Source: Stutzerimonas kunmingensis (GTDB lineage: Bacteria; Pseudomonadota; Gammaproteobacteria; Pseudomonadales; Pseudomonadaceae). From it: DNA of 64,000 bases. The position numbers and the translations under genes are program-made. How positions within the stretch are numbered: the stretch's first letter is position 1; each line of letters begins with the position of its first letter. This document shows, one piece after another, positions 8,542 to 18,482 of the stretch. The notes below the pieces were generated by a model. It was not told the origin of the DNA and did no database searches. It saw nothing but the letters and a program-made list of their open reading frames with translations. The DNA lies in assembly GCF_900114065.1 (NCBI RefSeq), contig NZ_FORS01000005.1, positions 124,001 through 188,000 on the forward strand. Reading direction: 5' to 3'.

Positions 8542-10815
8542 ATGCTCGGCACGCTGCGCAAGATTGTCCAGGAAGTGAATGCCGCCAAGGACCTCAAGGC
8601 GGCGTTGGGCATCATCGTGCTGAGAGTCAGGGAGGCCATGGGTAGCCAGGTCTGCTCGGTCTATCTGCTCGATCCGGAAACCGAACGCTTCGTCCTGATG
8701 GCCACCGAAGGCCTCAACAAGCGCGCCATCGGCAAGGTCAGCATGGCCCCCAACGAAGGCCTGGTCGGCCTGGTCGGCACTCGCGAAGAGCCGCTCAACC
8801 TCGAACACGCCTCCGAACACCCACGCTATCGCTACTTCGCCGAAACCGGCGAGGAACGCTATGCCTCCTTTCTAGGTGCGCCGATCATCCACCACCGGCG
8901 AGTGATGGGCGTACTGGTCATCCAGCAGAAGGAACGCCGCCAGTTCGACGAGGGTGAAGAAGCCTTCCTCGTCACCATGAGCGCGCAGCTTGCCGGTGTT
9001 ATCGCCCATGCCGAGGCGACCGGTTCGATCCGCGGGCTTGGCCGGCAAGGCAAGGGCATCCAGGAAACCCGCTTCATCGGCATTCCGGGCGCGCCAGGCG
9101 CCGGCGTCGGAACCGCCGTGGTGGTGCTGCCGCCGGCTGATCTGGATGTGGTGCCAGACAAGAACATCGACAACATCGATGCCGAGCTGACGCTCTTCGA
9201 AGCTGCGCTGGAGGCCGTGCGCGCCGACATGCGAACTCTCTCGGAAAAGCTCGCCACGCAGATGCGCAAGGAAGAGCGCGCGCTGTTCGATGTATACCTG
9301 ATGATGCTCGACGACTCCGCCCTGGGCGGCGAAGTGACCAAGGTCATCCGTACCGGTCAGTGGGCGCAGGGCGCGCTGCGCCAGGTGGTCAGCGAGCATG
9401 TGCGGCGCTTCGAGATGATGGACGACGCCTACCTGCGCGAGCGCGCATCGGACGTCAAGGACATTGGCCGGCGCCTGCTTTCCTACCTGCAGGAGGCGCG
9501 TCAGCAGACGCTGACCTATCCCGACAAGACCATCCTGGTCAGTGAGGAGCTCTCCCCGGCGATGCTCGGCGAGGTGCCAGAGGGCAAGCTGGTGGGCATG
9601 GTTTCGGTGCTCGGCTCGAGCAACTCCCACGTCGCCATTCTCGCCCGTGCCATGGGCATTCCGACGGTGATGGGCGCGGTCGACCTGCCGTATTCCAAGG
9701 TCGACGGCATCGAGCTGATCATCGACGGCTATCGCGGCGAGATCATCACCAACCCGGGCAAGGTCCTGCGCGAGCAGTATGAAGTGCTGGCCGAGCAGGA
9801 GCGCCAGCTCTCCGCCGGGCTCGACGTGCTGCGCGAGCTGCCGTGCGAGACCACCGACGGTCATCGCATTCCGCTGTGGGTGAATACCGGCCTGCTCGCC
9901 GATGTGGTGCGCGCGCAGGAGCGCGGCGCCGAGGGCGTCGGCCTGTATCGCACCGAAGTGCCGTTCATGATCAAGGAGCGCTTCCCAAGCGAGAAGGAGC
10001 AGATGGCGATCTACCGCGAGCAGCTGGAAGCCTTCCATCCGCTGCCGGTAACCATGCGCAGCCTCGACATCGGCGGCGACAAGTGCCTGCCGTACTTCCC
10101 GATCAAGGAACAGAACCCGTTCCTCGGCTGGCGCGGTATCCGCGTCACCCTCGACCACCCCGAGATCTTCCTGCTGCAGACCCGCGCCATGCTCAAGGCC
10201 AGCGCCGGGCTGAACAACCTGCGCATCCTCTTGCCGATGATTTCCGGCATCCGCGAACTGGAAGAGGCGCTGCATCTGATTCACCGTGCCTGGTGCGAGG
10301 TGCGCGACGAGGGCCTGGATGTGATCATGCCGCCGGTCGGCGTCATGATCGAAGTGCCGGCGGCAGTCTACCTGACGCGCGAGCTGGCGCGCATGGTGGA
10401 CTTCATCTCGGTCGGCTCGAACGACCTCACGCAGTACCTGCTGGCGGTGGATCGCAACAATCCGCGGGTCGCCGATCTCTACGACTATCTGCATCCGGCG
10501 GTGCTCGAAGCGCTGCAGCGTGTGGTCAAGGAAGCCCATGGCGAGGGCAAGCCGGTGAGCATCTGCGGCGAGATGGCGGGCGACCCGGCGGCGGCCATGC
10601 TGTTGCTGGCGATGGGCTTCGACAGCCTGTCGATGAACGCCACCAACCTGCCCAAGGTGAAATGGCTGCTGCGTCAGATCAGCATGGATACTGCTCAGCA
10701 GCTGCTGGCGCGGGTCATGCTGCTGGACAGCCCGCAGGTCATCCACAGCACGGTCCAGCTGACCTTGCGCAACCTCGGCCTGAGCAAGCTGATCAACCCG
10801 TCCGCCGCCGTCTGA
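8542..10815 (+). CDS. ptsP: Phosphoenolpyruvate-protein phosphotransferase PtsP (EI-Ntr)
   Basis: A 757-residue first enzyme of the nitrogen PTS. It phosphorylates NPr from PEP and has a regulatory role. Layout: an N-terminal GAF domain (about 1-165), PEP-utiliser N-terminal helices, a swivelling domain with phospho-His at about residue 363 in GSSNSHVAILARAMGIPT, and a TIM barrel with EVPFM, SVGSNDLTQYLLAVDRNN and catalytic Cys about 675 in SICGEMAGDP. All catalytic motifs are intact. Cytosolic. Confidence 0.96.
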   Translation: MLGTLRKIVQEVNAAKDLKAALGIIVLRVREAMGSQVCSVYLLDPETERFVLMATEGLNKRAIGKVSMAPNEGLVGLVGTREEPLNLEHASEHPRYRYFAETGEERYASFLGAPIIHHRRVMGVLVIQQKERRQFDEGEEAFLVTMSAQLAGVIAHAEATGSIRGLGRQGKGIQETRFIGIPGAPGAGVGTAVVVLPPADLDVVPDKNIDNIDAELTLFEAALEAVRADMRTLSEKLATQMRKEERALFDVYLMMLDDSALGGEVTKVIRTGQWAQGALRQVVSEHVRRFEMMDDAYLRERASDVKDIGRRLLSYLQEARQQTLTYPDKTILVSEELSPAMLGEVPEGKLVGMVSVLGSSNSHVAILARAMGIPTVMGAVDLPYSKVDGIELIIDGYRGEIITNPGKVLREQYEVLAEQERQLSAGLDVLRELPCETTDGHRIPLWVNTGLLADVVRAQERGAEGVGLYRTEVPFMIKERFPSEKEQMAIYREQLEAFHPLPVTMRSLDIGGDKCLPYFPIKEQNPFLGWRGIRVTLDHPEIFLLQTRAMLKASAGLNNLRILLPMISGIRELEEALHLIHRAWCEVRDEGLDVIMPPVGVMIEVPAAVYLTRELARMVDFISVGSNDLTQYLLAVDRNNPRVADLYDYLHPAVLEALQRVVKEAHGEGKPVSICGEMAGDPAAAMLLLAMGFDSLSMNATNLPKVKWLLRQISMDTAQQLLARVMLLDSPQVIHSTVQLTLRNLGLSKLINPSAAV

Positions 10816-10820
10816 GCAAT

Positions 10821-10856
10821 CCGCCGCTCGCCAATCAGCTCGTTGGCGGGTGGCGG
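10821..10856. terminator. Hairpin between ptsP and the NRDE gene
   Basis: A 14-bp stem with two mismatches (10821-10834 with 10843-10856). The eight-base loop contains the stop codon of the minus-strand NRDE gene (10835-10837). It has no T tract. It is a probable bidirectional transcript end. Confidence 0.5.
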
Positions 10857-11590
10857 TAGCGCACCTCGCCCACTGGGCCGTCCGGGCCGAAACTACGCTC
10901 CAGGATGTCCAGCGCTCCGTCGGCATGACGGATCAGCGCTGTGCTGGCGCGCGTGCCGTACTCCGGGCTGGCGATGAAGATGCTCGACAGCCGCCTTTCC
11001 CATTCCAGCGGCACGCCGGTCTGCGGCAGTTCATGCTCGGCCGCTGGACTTGGGTCCGCCAGCAGGGCGAGCAGGCTCTCAGGAGTCGCCGGGTCGAGGT
11101 TGGTCGCCAGTGCTGCGCGGGCTTTTCTCAGCTTGGGCCAGGGCGTGTCGAGGCCGGCGTTGGACAGACCGTAGATTCCGGGCTGCAACTCCGTCGCCTC
11201 ACCGCGGTGTGAGTTCAGGTGCCAGAGTGCCTGCCGATCGCCGACCAGCAGGTTGAAGCCGGCGTAATCGGCGCGGCGCCCGGTCAGCTCGGCGAGGTAG
11301 TCGGCCGGCGGCAAGTTTCCGCGCAGGTACTGTTCCGGCAGCCCGCCGCGCGAACGTGGGCCGATCACCTGGCCGGGTGCGCGAATGTTGGTCAGTGCGG
11401 CGAAGCGTCCGCCGGTGGTGACGCCCATCCAGGTGCCGCCAGCCTGCAGGTCGCGCCCGCCGACGATCCAGGGTGCATCCTCCCAGTGCCCCAGCGGCAG
11501 GCTCGGGCGGGCGTGGAACTCGTCGCGGTTGGCGGCTACCACCAGCGGTTGGGTGTGGCCGGGGCGCCAGGCGAAAACGATCAGGCACAT
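10835..11590 (-). CDS. NRDE family protein (TANGO2-like)
   Basis: A 251-residue protein starting MCLIVFAWRPG and carrying the defining ANRDEF motif at about residues 20-25. Later landmarks are GGRDLQAGGTWMGV, TNIRAPG and GLSNAGLDTPW. These match the NRDE/TANGO2 family, an Ntn-hydrolase-like fold with the exposed Cys2 after Met. The human homologue is linked to haem or lipid handling; the bacterial role is not settled. It is convergent with ptsP. Confidence 0.85.
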   Translation of the reverse strand: MCLIVFAWRPGHTQPLVVAANRDEFHARPSLPLGHWEDAPWIVGGRDLQAGGTWMGVTTGGRFAALTNIRAPGQVIGPRSRGGLPEQYLRGNLPPADYLAELTGRRADYAGFNLLVGDRQALWHLNSHRGEATELQPGIYGLSNAGLDTPWPKLRKARAALATNLDPATPESLLALLADPSPAAEHELPQTGVPLEWERRLSSIFIASPEYGTRASTALIRHADGALDILERSFGPDGPVGEVRYRHPPTS

Positions 11591-11736
11591 GGGAAAGCCA
11601 AACTATGTCCGGACCGCCAAGAGTACAGGCGTAGCCGGCGTATGAGCCACCGCCGGGTTTTTCACGCTCAACGTCGGCGCGCGGGGCGGGCGCATTTTCC
11701 GCTAACATGCCGCTTTGTTTCGCCGGGACGGGGCAC

Positions 11737-12519
11737 ATGGAGTTTCTGCTGTATCTGCTGCTTGGCGGCTTCGCCGGACTGCTGGCCGGGCTGTTTGGCG
11801 TGGGCGGCGGGCTGATCATCGTACCGGTGCTGGTATTCAGTTTCAGCGCGCAGGGATTCTCTCAGGAAATCCTCACCCACCTGGCCGTCGGTACGTCCCT
11901 GGCTACCATCGTCTTCACCTCGGTCAATTCAATTCTCACCCACCATCGCAAGGGTGCGGTGCGCTGGCCGATGGTGCTGTGGATGACCTTTGGCATCCTC
12001 CTTGGCGCTGCTCTGGGCAGCCTGACCGCGGCGGCTATCCAGGGTCCGATGCTGCAGAAGATCATCGGTGTGTTCGCCCTGGCGATGGCGGTGCAGATGG
12101 GCTTCGACCTGCGGCCCAAGGCCACCGGCCAGGCGCCGGGACGGCCCGAGCTGTCGCTGGTGGGCGTGGTGATCGGCTGGGCTTCGGCGATTTTCGGCAT
12201 CGGTGGCGGCTCGCTGTCTGTGCCCTATCTGACCTGGCGAAGCGTGCCGATGCAGCAGGCGGTGGCGACTTCCGCGGCGTGCGGCCTGCCGATCGCCATT
12301 GCCGGGGCGCTGAGTTTCATGGTGGTCGGCTGGCTCGAAACGCAACTGCCCGACTGGAGTCTGGGCTTCGTCTATCTGCCGGCCATGCTCGGCATCGCGG
12401 CAACCAGCATGTTTTTCGCCAGACTGGGTGCGAAACTGGCGCATCGTCTGTCGGCCAAGGTTCTGAAACGGCTGTTCGCTCTACTGCTGCTGAGCGTCGG
12501 CATCAATTTTCTGGTTTGA
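11737..12519 (+). CDS. TauE/SafE family permease
   Basis: A 260-residue integral membrane protein with about eight spans in two homologous halves. The family glycine motifs are GLLAGLFGVGGGLIIVPVL and IGWASAIFGIGGGSLSVPYL. The family exports or imports organic sulfur anions such as sulfite or sulfoacetate; the substrate is not predictable. The ATG at 11737 is preferred because GGGAC/GGGG precedes it, while the ATG at 11707 has no ribosome site. It is 10 bp upstream of lgt, so likely co-transcribed. Confidence 0.85.
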   Translation: MEFLLYLLLGGFAGLLAGLFGVGGGLIIVPVLVFSFSAQGFSQEILTHLAVGTSLATIVFTSVNSILTHHRKGAVRWPMVLWMTFGILLGAALGSLTAAAIQGPMLQKIIGVFALAMAVQMGFDLRPKATGQAPGRPELSLVGVVIGWASAIFGIGGGSLSVPYLTWRSVPMQQAVATSAACGLPIAIAGALSFMVVGWLETQLPDWSLGFVYLPAMLGIAATSMFFARLGAKLAHRLSAKVLKRLFALLLLSVGINFLV

Positions 12520-12529
12520 GGAGTAACGG

Positions 12530-13330
12530 ATGCTGCCCTATCCGCAGATCGATCCGGTGGCCATCGCCATCGGCCCCTTGCAGATTCACTGGTACGGCCT
12601 GATGTACCTGATCGGCATCGGCGGCGCCTGGTGGCTGGCTTCGCTGCGGGTGCAGCGCTTCGCGCCCGAGTGGCCGAAGGACAAACTCTCCGATCTGGTG
12701 TTCTGGGTGGCCATGGGCGTTATCGTCGGTGGCCGTCTGGGTTATGTGCTGTTCTACGATCTGGCTGCCTACATCAATGACCCAAGCCTGATTTTGCAGG
12801 TCTGGAAGGGCGGCATGTCCTTCCACGGAGGACTGATCGGCGTGCTGCTGTGCAGCTGGATCTTCGCTCGGCGCAACGGCAAGAGCTTCTTCGAGCTGAT
12901 GGACTTCATCGCGCCGTTCGTGCCGATCGGCCTGGGCGCCGGGCGTATCGGCAACTTCATCAATGCCGAACTGTGGGGCAAGGCCACCGATGTGCCCTGG
13001 GCGATGGTCTTCCCGACCGATCCGCAGCAACTGGCGCGGCATCCGTCGCAGCTCTATCAGTTCGCCCTGGAGGGCGTCGCGCTGTTCCTGATCCTCTGGT
13101 TCTATTCGCGCAAGCCGCGGCCGACCATGGCGGTGTCCGGGCTGTTCGCGGTGTGCTACGGCATCTTCCGCTTCATCGTCGAGTTCGTCCGTGTGCCGGA
13201 TGCACAGCTGGGCTACCTGGCGTTCGGCTGGCTGACCATGGGCCAGCTGCTCTGCGTGCCAATGGTGCTGCTCGGTGCCGGGATGATCGCCTGGGCCTAT
13301 CGCCGCGACGCCGGCCGGGCTCCGGCCTGA
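12530..13330 (+). CDS. lgt: Prolipoprotein diacylglyceryl transferase
   Basis: A 266-residue inner-membrane enzyme that moves diacylglycerol from phosphatidylglycerol to the lipobox cysteine of prelipoproteins. It has about seven spans. Key motifs are [12 protein letters not shown] and the Lgt signature [17 protein letters not shown]. The N-terminus [20 protein letters not shown] is typical. The GAGGAG-like site just before the ATG fits. It lies upstream of thyA, a widespread gammaproteobacterial pairing. Confidence 0.97.
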   Translation: MLPYPQIDPVAIAIGPLQIHWYGLMYLIGIGGAWWLASLRVQRFAPEWPKDKLSDLVFWVAMGVIVGGRLGYVLFYDLAAYINDPSLILQVWKGGMSFHGGLIGVLLCSWIFARRNGKSFFELMDFIAPFVPIGLGAGRIGNFINAELWGKATDVPWAMVFPTDPQQLARHPSQLYQFALEGVALFLILWFYSRKPRPTMAVSGLFAVCYGIFRFIVEFVRVPDAQLGYLAFGWLTMGQLLCVPMVLLGAGMIAWAYRRDAGRAPA

Positions 13331-13345
13331 TTCCGTTGCCCTGCC

Positions 13346-13364
13346 TGTCGCCATGAGGGCGACA
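13346..13364 (+). terminator. Hairpin between lgt and thyA
   Basis: A perfect 7-bp stem TGTCGCC / GGCGACA with loop ATGAG, 16 bp after lgt. It has no direct T tract, though CCTTTTAC follows 14 bp later. It may attenuate read-through into thyA. Confidence 0.35.
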
Positions 13365-13435
13365 AGCGGGGCGCAGGCCTTTTACTATTCGCGCAGCCTT
13401 TTCACCGCGCTTCGGCGCCTGCTTCGAGTCAATCG

Positions 13436-14230
13436 ATGAAACAGTACCTCGACCTGATGCGCCACGTGCGCGAATACGGCACCTTCAAGACCGATCGTAC
13501 CGGCACCGGCACCTACAGCGTGTTTGGCCATCAGATGCGCTTCGACCTGGCCGAAGGCTTTCCGCTGGTCACCACCAAGAAGTGCCACCTCAAATCCATC
13601 ATCCACGAGCTGCTGTGGTTCCTTCAGGGCGACACCAACATCAAGTACCTGAAGGAAAACGGCGTGCGCATCTGGGACGAGTGGGCCGACGAGAACGGCG
13701 AGCTGGGCCCTGTCTACGGCTACCAGTGGCGTAGCTGGCCGGCGCCGAACGGTGAATCCATCGACCAGATCGCCAACCTGCTGGCGATGATCAAGAAGAA
13801 CCCGGATTCGCGCCGCCTGATCGTTTCGGCCTGGAACCCGGCGCTGGTCGAGCAGATGGCGTTGCCGCCATGCCACGCGCTGTTCCAGTTCTACGTCGCC
13901 GACGGCAAGCTCAGCTGCCAGCTGTACCAGCGCTCGGCGGATATCTTCCTCGGCGTGCCGTTCAACATCGCCAGCTATGCGCTGCTGACGCTGATGGTGG
14001 CGCAGGTCTGCGACCTGCAACCGGGCGAGTTCATCTGGAGCGGCGGCGACTGCCATCTGTACGCCAATCACCTGGAGCAGGCCGACCTGCAGCTGACCCG
14101 CGAGCCGCTGCCGCTGCCGACCATGAAGCTCAATCCGGACGTGAAGGACCTGTTCGCCTTCCGCTTCGAGGACTTCGAACTGGTTGGCTACGAAGCTCAT
14201 CCGCACATCAAGGCACCCGTTGCCGTCTGA
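13436..14230 (+). CDS. thyA: Thymidylate synthase
   Basis: A 264-residue enzyme, the same length as E. coli ThyA. It methylates dUMP to dTMP using methylenetetrahydrofolate. The catalytic cysteine is C146 in [13 protein letters not shown]. Other conserved parts are the [13 protein letters not shown]-terminal loop, the arginine in [31 protein letters not shown], and the C-terminal AV. Cytosolic, complete and ordinary. Confidence 0.98.
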   Translation: MKQYLDLMRHVREYGTFKTDRTGTGTYSVFGHQMRFDLAEGFPLVTTKKCHLKSIIHELLWFLQGDTNIKYLKENGVRIWDEWADENGELGPVYGYQWRSWPAPNGESIDQIANLLAMIKKNPDSRRLIVSAWNPALVEQMALPPCHALFQFYVADGKLSCQLYQRSADIFLGVPFNIASYALLTLMVAQVCDLQPGEFIWSGGDCHLYANHLEQADLQLTREPLPLPTMKLNPDVKDLFAFRFEDFELVGYEAHPHIKAPVAV

Positions 14231-14317
14231 CTTTGGTCGGTTTTGCCGTCGTGGATAACCCGGCTGTCATGTTTGCCGTATAGACTCGACCGCTCAGGGA
14301 CTGTCGGGAGGCGAATC

Positions 14318-15091
14318 ATGCGTAGGGTCGTGTTCAATCAGAAGGGCGGTGTCGGCAAGTCGAGCATCGCCTGCAACCTGGCAGCGGTCAGTGCATCGCA
14401 GGGCTACCGCACGCTGCTGGTGGATCTGGACGCCCAGGCCAACTCCACGCATTACCTGACCGGGCTGACCGGCGATGACATTCCCACCGGCATCGCCGAT
14501 TTCTTCAAGCAGATTCTCGCCGGCGGTACCGCTGGCAAGAAGGCGCGCCCGCCCATTCTAGAAACGGCCTTCGACAATCTGCATTTGATCAGCGCGACGG
14601 CAGAGCTGGCCGACCTGCAGCCCAAGCTGGAGGCCAAGCACAAGATCAACAAGCTGCGCAAACTGCTCGACGGCCTCGCCGAGGACTACGACCGCATCTA
14701 CCTCGACACCCCGCCGGCGCTGAACTTCTACACCGTGTCGGCACTGATCGCAGCCGACCGCTGCCTGATCCCCTTCGACTGCGACAGCTTTTCCCGCCAG
14801 GCGCTGTACAGCCTGCTCGACGAGATCGAGGAAATGAAGGAAGACCACAACGAGACGCTCGAGGTCGAGGGCATCGTGGTCAATCAGTTCCAGCCGCGTG
14901 CCGCGCTGCCGCAGCAAATGATCGATGAACTGCTGAGCGAGGGTCTTCCGGTGCTACCGGTCTACCTGATGAGTTCGGTGAAGATGCGCGAGTCGCACCA
15001 GGCCTGCACGCCGCTGGTTTACCTGGACCCGCGGCACAAGCTGAGCCAGCAGTTCGTCGAACTGCATGAACTGCTCGAAGCGAACGGCTGA
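14318..15091 (+). CDS. Orphan ParA/MinD-type ATPase
   Basis: A 257-residue ParA-family ATPase. The deviant Walker A is [10 protein letters not shown] (signature K9 and K14), Walker A' is [12 protein letters not shown], and Walker B is IYLDTPP. The start at 14318 follows GGGAGGCG; the longer reading to 14243 has no such site. No ParB, parS-like repeat or replication gene is adjacent, so it is not a chromosomal parAB locus. Such orphan ParAs often position large complexes on the nucleoid; the cargo here is unknown. It is convergent with the ABC operon. Confidence 0.85.
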   Translation: MRRVVFNQKGGVGKSSIACNLAAVSASQGYRTLLVDLDAQANSTHYLTGLTGDDIPTGIADFFKQILAGGTAGKKARPPILETAFDNLHLISATAELADLQPKLEAKHKINKLRKLLDGLAEDYDRIYLDTPPALNFYTVSALIAADRCLIPFDCDSFSRQALYSLLDEIEEMKEDHNETLEVEGIVVNQFQPRAALPQQMIDELLSEGLPVLPVYLMSSVKMRESHQACTPLVYLDPRHKLSQQFVELHELLEANG

Positions 15092-15103
15092 GCCGGTTCG
15101 GCT

Positions 15104-16090
15104 TCAGTCCTCGGGGCGCCGCTGCAGCTTCTTGCCCAGCCGCGAGGCATAGAGTTCGCCGATCATCCCGCGCCGGAACACCAGTACGCAGACCATGAAG
15201 ATGATGCCGGTGACCAGCGTCACCGGTAGCTCCGATGTGGCGAAGTAATTGCCCAGCGTGGTCACCAGCGCCGCGCCAAAAACCGGGCCGACCAGCGTGC
15301 CAATACCGCCGAGCAAGGTCATCAGCACCACCTCGCCGGACATCTGCCAGCTGACATCGGTCAGCGTGGCGAACTGGAACACCAGTGCCTTCAGCCCGCC
15401 GGCCAGCCCGGCCAGCGCGGCGGACATGACGAAGGCGCCGAGCTTGTAACGCGACACCGAATAGCCCAGCGAGATGGCGCGGTTCTCGTTCTCGCGGATC
15501 GAGCGCAGGATCATGCCGTACGGCGAATGGATCACCCGCCAGATCAGCAGCATTCCGGCGAGGAACACCGACAGCACGAAGAAGTACATGTACAGCGGCT
15601 CCTCGAGATCGATGAAGCCGAACAGGTGCCCGCGCGGGATGTTCTGAATGCCGTCCTCGCCGTGGGTGAACGAAGCCTGCAGGCAGAAGAAAAAGAACAT
15701 CTGCGACAGCGCCAGGGTGATCATCGTCGAGTAGATGCCCTGCCGGCGGATCGCCAGGAAGCCGATGATCAGCCCGAGAAACGCCGCGCCGGCGACGCCG
15801 ACGAGAATGCCCAACTCCGGAGGCAGCCCCCATTCCTTCACCGCGTGCGCGGTGAAATACGCCGCGCCGCCGAAGAACGCCGCGTGGCCGAAGGAGAGGA
15901 TGCCGGTATAGCCGAGCAGCAGGTTGAAGGCGCAGGCGAAGAGGGCGAAGCACAGCACCTTCATCAGGAAGATCGGGTAGAAATAGAACGGTGCCAGTGC
16001 CAGCGCGGCCACGCCGATCAGGATCAGCACGGTCTCCAGGCGCAGCAGCGGGCGTTTGGTGGTCGGCGTGACATTCACCTGGCTGTTCAT
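15104..16090 (-). CDS. Branched-chain-amino-acid-type ABC transporter permease (LivM-like)
   Basis: A 328-residue inner-membrane permease of the LivM/BPD_transp_2 family with about nine spans. Visible family segments are LLLGYTGILSFGHAAFFGGAAY and RSIRENENRAISLGY. It is the last gene of a five-gene operon. Its ATG overlaps the stop of the LivH-like gene (TGATG), which points to translational coupling. A longer in-frame reading to 16732 is antisense-free but not needed. Confidence 0.9.
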   Translation of the reverse strand: MNSQVNVTPTTKRPLLRLETVLILIGVAALALAPFYFYPIFLMKVLCFALFACAFNLLLGYTGILSFGHAAFFGGAAYFTAHAVKEWGLPPELGILVGVAGAAFLGLIIGFLAIRRQGIYSTMITLALSQMFFFFCLQASFTHGEDGIQNIPRGHLFGFIDLEEPLYMYFFVLSVFLAGMLLIWRVIHSPYGMILRSIRENENRAISLGYSVSRYKLGAFVMSAALAGLAGGLKALVFQFATLTDVSWQMSGEVVLMTLLGGIGTLVGPVFGAALVTTLGNYFATSELPVTLVTGIIFMVCVLVFRRGMIGELYASRLGKKLQRRPED

Positions 16091-16977
16091 CAGGCGTCCC
16101 TCCCCATCAGGCCGGCCGGGCGCACCAGCAGCACGATCGCCATGATCACGAAGATCACGATGTTGGAAGCCTCCGGATAGAACACCTTGGTCAGCCCCTC
16201 GAGAATGCCCAGCATGTAGCCGGTAATGATCGCACCGAGAATCGAGCCCATGCCGCCGACCACCACCACGGCGAACACCACGATGATCAGGTTCGAGCCC
16301 ATCAGCGGGCTGACCTGGTAGATCGGCGCCGCGAGCATGCCGGCCAGGCCGGCCAGCGCCGCGCCCATGCCATAGGTGAAGGTCAGCAGCAGCGGTACGT
16401 TGATGCCGAAGGTGCGCACCAGCGTCGGGTTCTCGGTGGCGGCACGCAGGTAGGCGCCGAGCTTGGTCTTCTCGATCAGCAGCCAGCTGGCGATGCAGAT
16501 CACCAGGGAGGCCAGTACCACCCAGGCGCGGTACTTGGGCAGGAACATGAAGCCCAGGTTGTAGCCTCCGGCCAGCTCCTTGGGTACGGCGTAGGGCTGC
16601 CCGGAGGAGCCATAGAAGTAGCGGAACGCGCCTTCCAGGGCGAGCGCCAGGCCGAAGGTGAAGAGCAGGCTGTAGAGGTGGTCGAGGTTGTATAGCCGCG
16701 ATAGCGCGAGGCGCTCGATCACCGCGCTGCACAGGCCGACGATGATCGGCGCGAGGATCAGCGCCGGCCAGTAGCCGATACCGAGGGTCGCCAGCAGCAG
16801 ATAGCCGGCGAAGGCGCCGATCATGTATTGCGCGCCGTGGGCGAAGTTGATGATCTTCAGCATGCCGAAGATGATCGCCAGGCCCAGGCTGAGCATGGCG
16901 TAGAACGAGCCGTTGATCAGGCCAATCAGCAGCTGGCCGGGGAACGCCTGGATCGGCACATCGAAAATCGTCGTCAT
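16090..16977 (-). CDS. Branched-chain-amino-acid-type ABC transporter permease (LivH-like)
   Basis: A 295-residue permease of the LivH family with about eight spans. Typical motifs are LINGSFYAMLSLGLAIIFG, INFAHGAQYMIGAF and RAATENPTLVRTFGIN. It pairs with the LivM-like protein to form the membrane pore. It overlaps the LivF-like gene by one base upstream and the LivM-like gene by one base downstream. Confidence 0.9.
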   Translation of the reverse strand: MTTIFDVPIQAFPGQLLIGLINGSFYAMLSLGLAIIFGMLKIINFAHGAQYMIGAFAGYLLLATLGIGYWPALILAPIIVGLCSAVIERLALSRLYNLDHLYSLLFTFGLALALEGAFRYFYGSSGQPYAVPKELAGGYNLGFMFLPKYRAWVVLASLVICIASWLLIEKTKLGAYLRAATENPTLVRTFGINVPLLLTFTYGMGAALAGLAGMLAAPIYQVSPLMGSNLIIVVFAVVVVGGMGSILGAIITGYMLGILEGLTKVFYPEASNIVIFVIMAIVLLVRPAGLMGRDA

Positions 16978-17681
16978 CAGACCCCCAGGGCTTCGTTGAG
17001 CATGCTCATGCGGCCGGGCAGATCGGCGACATCGAAGGTATCGATAACCTTGCCGTGGTCGACCACATAGAAGCGGTCGGCCACCTTGCTGGCGAAGCGG
17101 AAGTTCTGCTCCACCAGCAGGATGGTCATGCCGCGCTGCTTGAGCGTCTGCAGCGCCTCGCCGATGCGCTGGATGATCACCGGAGCCAGGCCTTCGGTGG
17201 GTTCGTCGAGCAGCAGCAGCTTGGCGCCCGTGCGCAGGATGCGCGCCATGGCCAGCATCTGCTGCTCGCCACCGGAAAGCTTGGTGCCGGGGCTCTTGCG
17301 GCGCTCTTCGAGGTTGGGGAACAGCTGGTAGATCTCCGCCAGGGTCATGCCGCCCTTGGCGATCACCGGCGGTAGGGTGAGGTTTTCCTCGACGGTGAGG
17401 GTGGAAAAGATGCCGCGTTCCTCCGGAACGTAGCCAATGCCGTGGCGGGCGGTGCGGTGCAGCGGTACGCGCAGCATGTCCTTGCCGTCGAAGCGGATGC
17501 TGCCGCTGCGCTTGCGGATGATGCCGACGATCGAGCGTAGCGCGGTGGTCTTGCCGACGCCGTTGCGGCCGAGCAGGGTCACCGTCTCGCCCTGGTGCAC
17601 GTCGAGGTCGATGCCGTGCAGGGCATGGCTTTCGCCATACCAGGCGTTGAGGTCGCGCACGCTGAGCAAGGGTTCAGTCAT
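16977..17681 (-). CDS. ABC transporter ATPase (LivF-like)
   Basis: A 234-residue ABC ATPase. Walker A is GRNGVGKTT, the signature is LSGGEQQMLAMAR, and Walker B is LLLLDEPTEGLAP; EGLAP is typical of LivF. It energises uptake together with the LivG-like ATPase. Its ATG lies 8 bp inside the end of that gene. All catalytic motifs are intact. Confidence 0.93.
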   Translation of the reverse strand: MTEPLLSVRDLNAWYGESHALHGIDLDVHQGETVTLLGRNGVGKTTALRSIVGIIRKRSGSIRFDGKDMLRVPLHRTARHGIGYVPEERGIFSTLTVEENLTLPPVIAKGGMTLAEIYQLFPNLEERRKSPGTKLSGGEQQMLAMARILRTGAKLLLLDEPTEGLAPVIIQRIGEALQTLKQRGMTILLVEQNFRFASKVADRFYVVDHGKVIDTFDVADLPGRMSMLNEALGV

Positions 17682-18480
17682 CGTCGGTCCCCATGTAGGC
17701 CACGCGCACGCGCTCGTCCTGGCTGACCGTGCGGTAGTCGCCGGAGGTAAGGATTTCGCCGCGCTGCAACACGGTCACCTGATGGCAGAGGTCGGCGACC
17801 ACCTTGAGGTTGTGCTCGACCATCAGCACCGCGCGCTGGGTGGCCACCTCGCGGATGATCTCGGCGACCACGTGCACGTCTTCGTGGCCCATGCCGGCCA
17901 TGGGCTCGTCCAGCAGCAGCACCTTGGGCTCCAGTGCCAGGGTGGTGGCGATCTCCAGCACGCGTTTGCGCCCGTAGGAGAGATCAGCCGCCAGCTCGTT
18001 GCGCTTGTCGGCCAGGCCGACCGACTCGATCAGCTGCATGGCGCGCTCGTTGAGGCGGTTCAGCGAGCGCATCGGCAGCCAGAACTGCGTAGCCAGCCCG
18101 CCCGGCCGCTGCAGGGCAACGCGCACGTTGTCCAGCACGCTAAGGTGCGGGAATACCGCCGAGATCTGGAACGAGCGCACCACCCCCATGCGTGCCACCT
18201 TGGCCGGGTCGGTGCGGGTGATGTCATGGTCGAGCAGGCGAATGCTGCCGCTGGTGGGCTGCAGGAACTTGGTCAGCAGGTTGAACACCGTGGTCTTGCC
18301 AGCACCGTTGGGACCGATCAGGGCGTGCACCCGTGCATGGCGCACGTCCAGATCGACATTGTTCACCGCGACGAAGCCGCCGAACTCCTTGCGCAGGCCG
18401 CGGGCAGAGAGCATCACCGGCGTGTCCGTGGCTGTCCCAGCGGCCGAACCTCCGGCGTCCAGACCTTGCGCTGCAGCCAT
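17674..18480 (-). CDS. ABC transporter ATPase (LivG-like)
   Basis: A 268-residue ABC ATPase with Walker A GPNGAGKTT, signature LSYGRKRVLEIA and Walker B LLLDEPMAGMG, as in LivG proteins. The N-terminal about 25 residues are a low-complexity Ala/Gly extension. A GTG at 18486 overlaps the stop of the upstream binding-protein gene (GTGA) and is an alternative start; ATG 18480 is chosen. The partner is the LivF-like ATPase. Confidence 0.92.
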   Translation of the reverse strand: MAAAQGLDAGGSAAGTATDTPVMLSARGLRKEFGGFVAVNNVDLDVRHARVHALIGPNGAGKTTVFNLLTKFLQPTSGSIRLLDHDITRTDPAKVARMGVVRSFQISAVFPHLSVLDNVRVALQRPGGLATQFWLPMRSLNRLNERAMQLIESVGLADKRNELAADLSYGRKRVLEIATTLALEPKVLLLDEPMAGMGHEDVHVVAEIIREVATQRAVLMVEHNLKVVADLCHQVTVLQRGEILTSGDYRTVSQDERVRVAYMGTDDD

Positions 18481-18482
18481 GC

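Noticed and set aside
8872..10926. 684-codon open frame on the minus strand
   Set aside because: It is antisense to ptsP, whose catalytic motifs are intact. The His/Gln/Ala/Arg-rich translation is typical of shadow frames in GC-rich DNA.
14264..14281. Possible Pho box before the ParA gene
   Set aside because: CTGTCAT-GTTT-GCCGTAT has one good half-site only; the second matches poorly.
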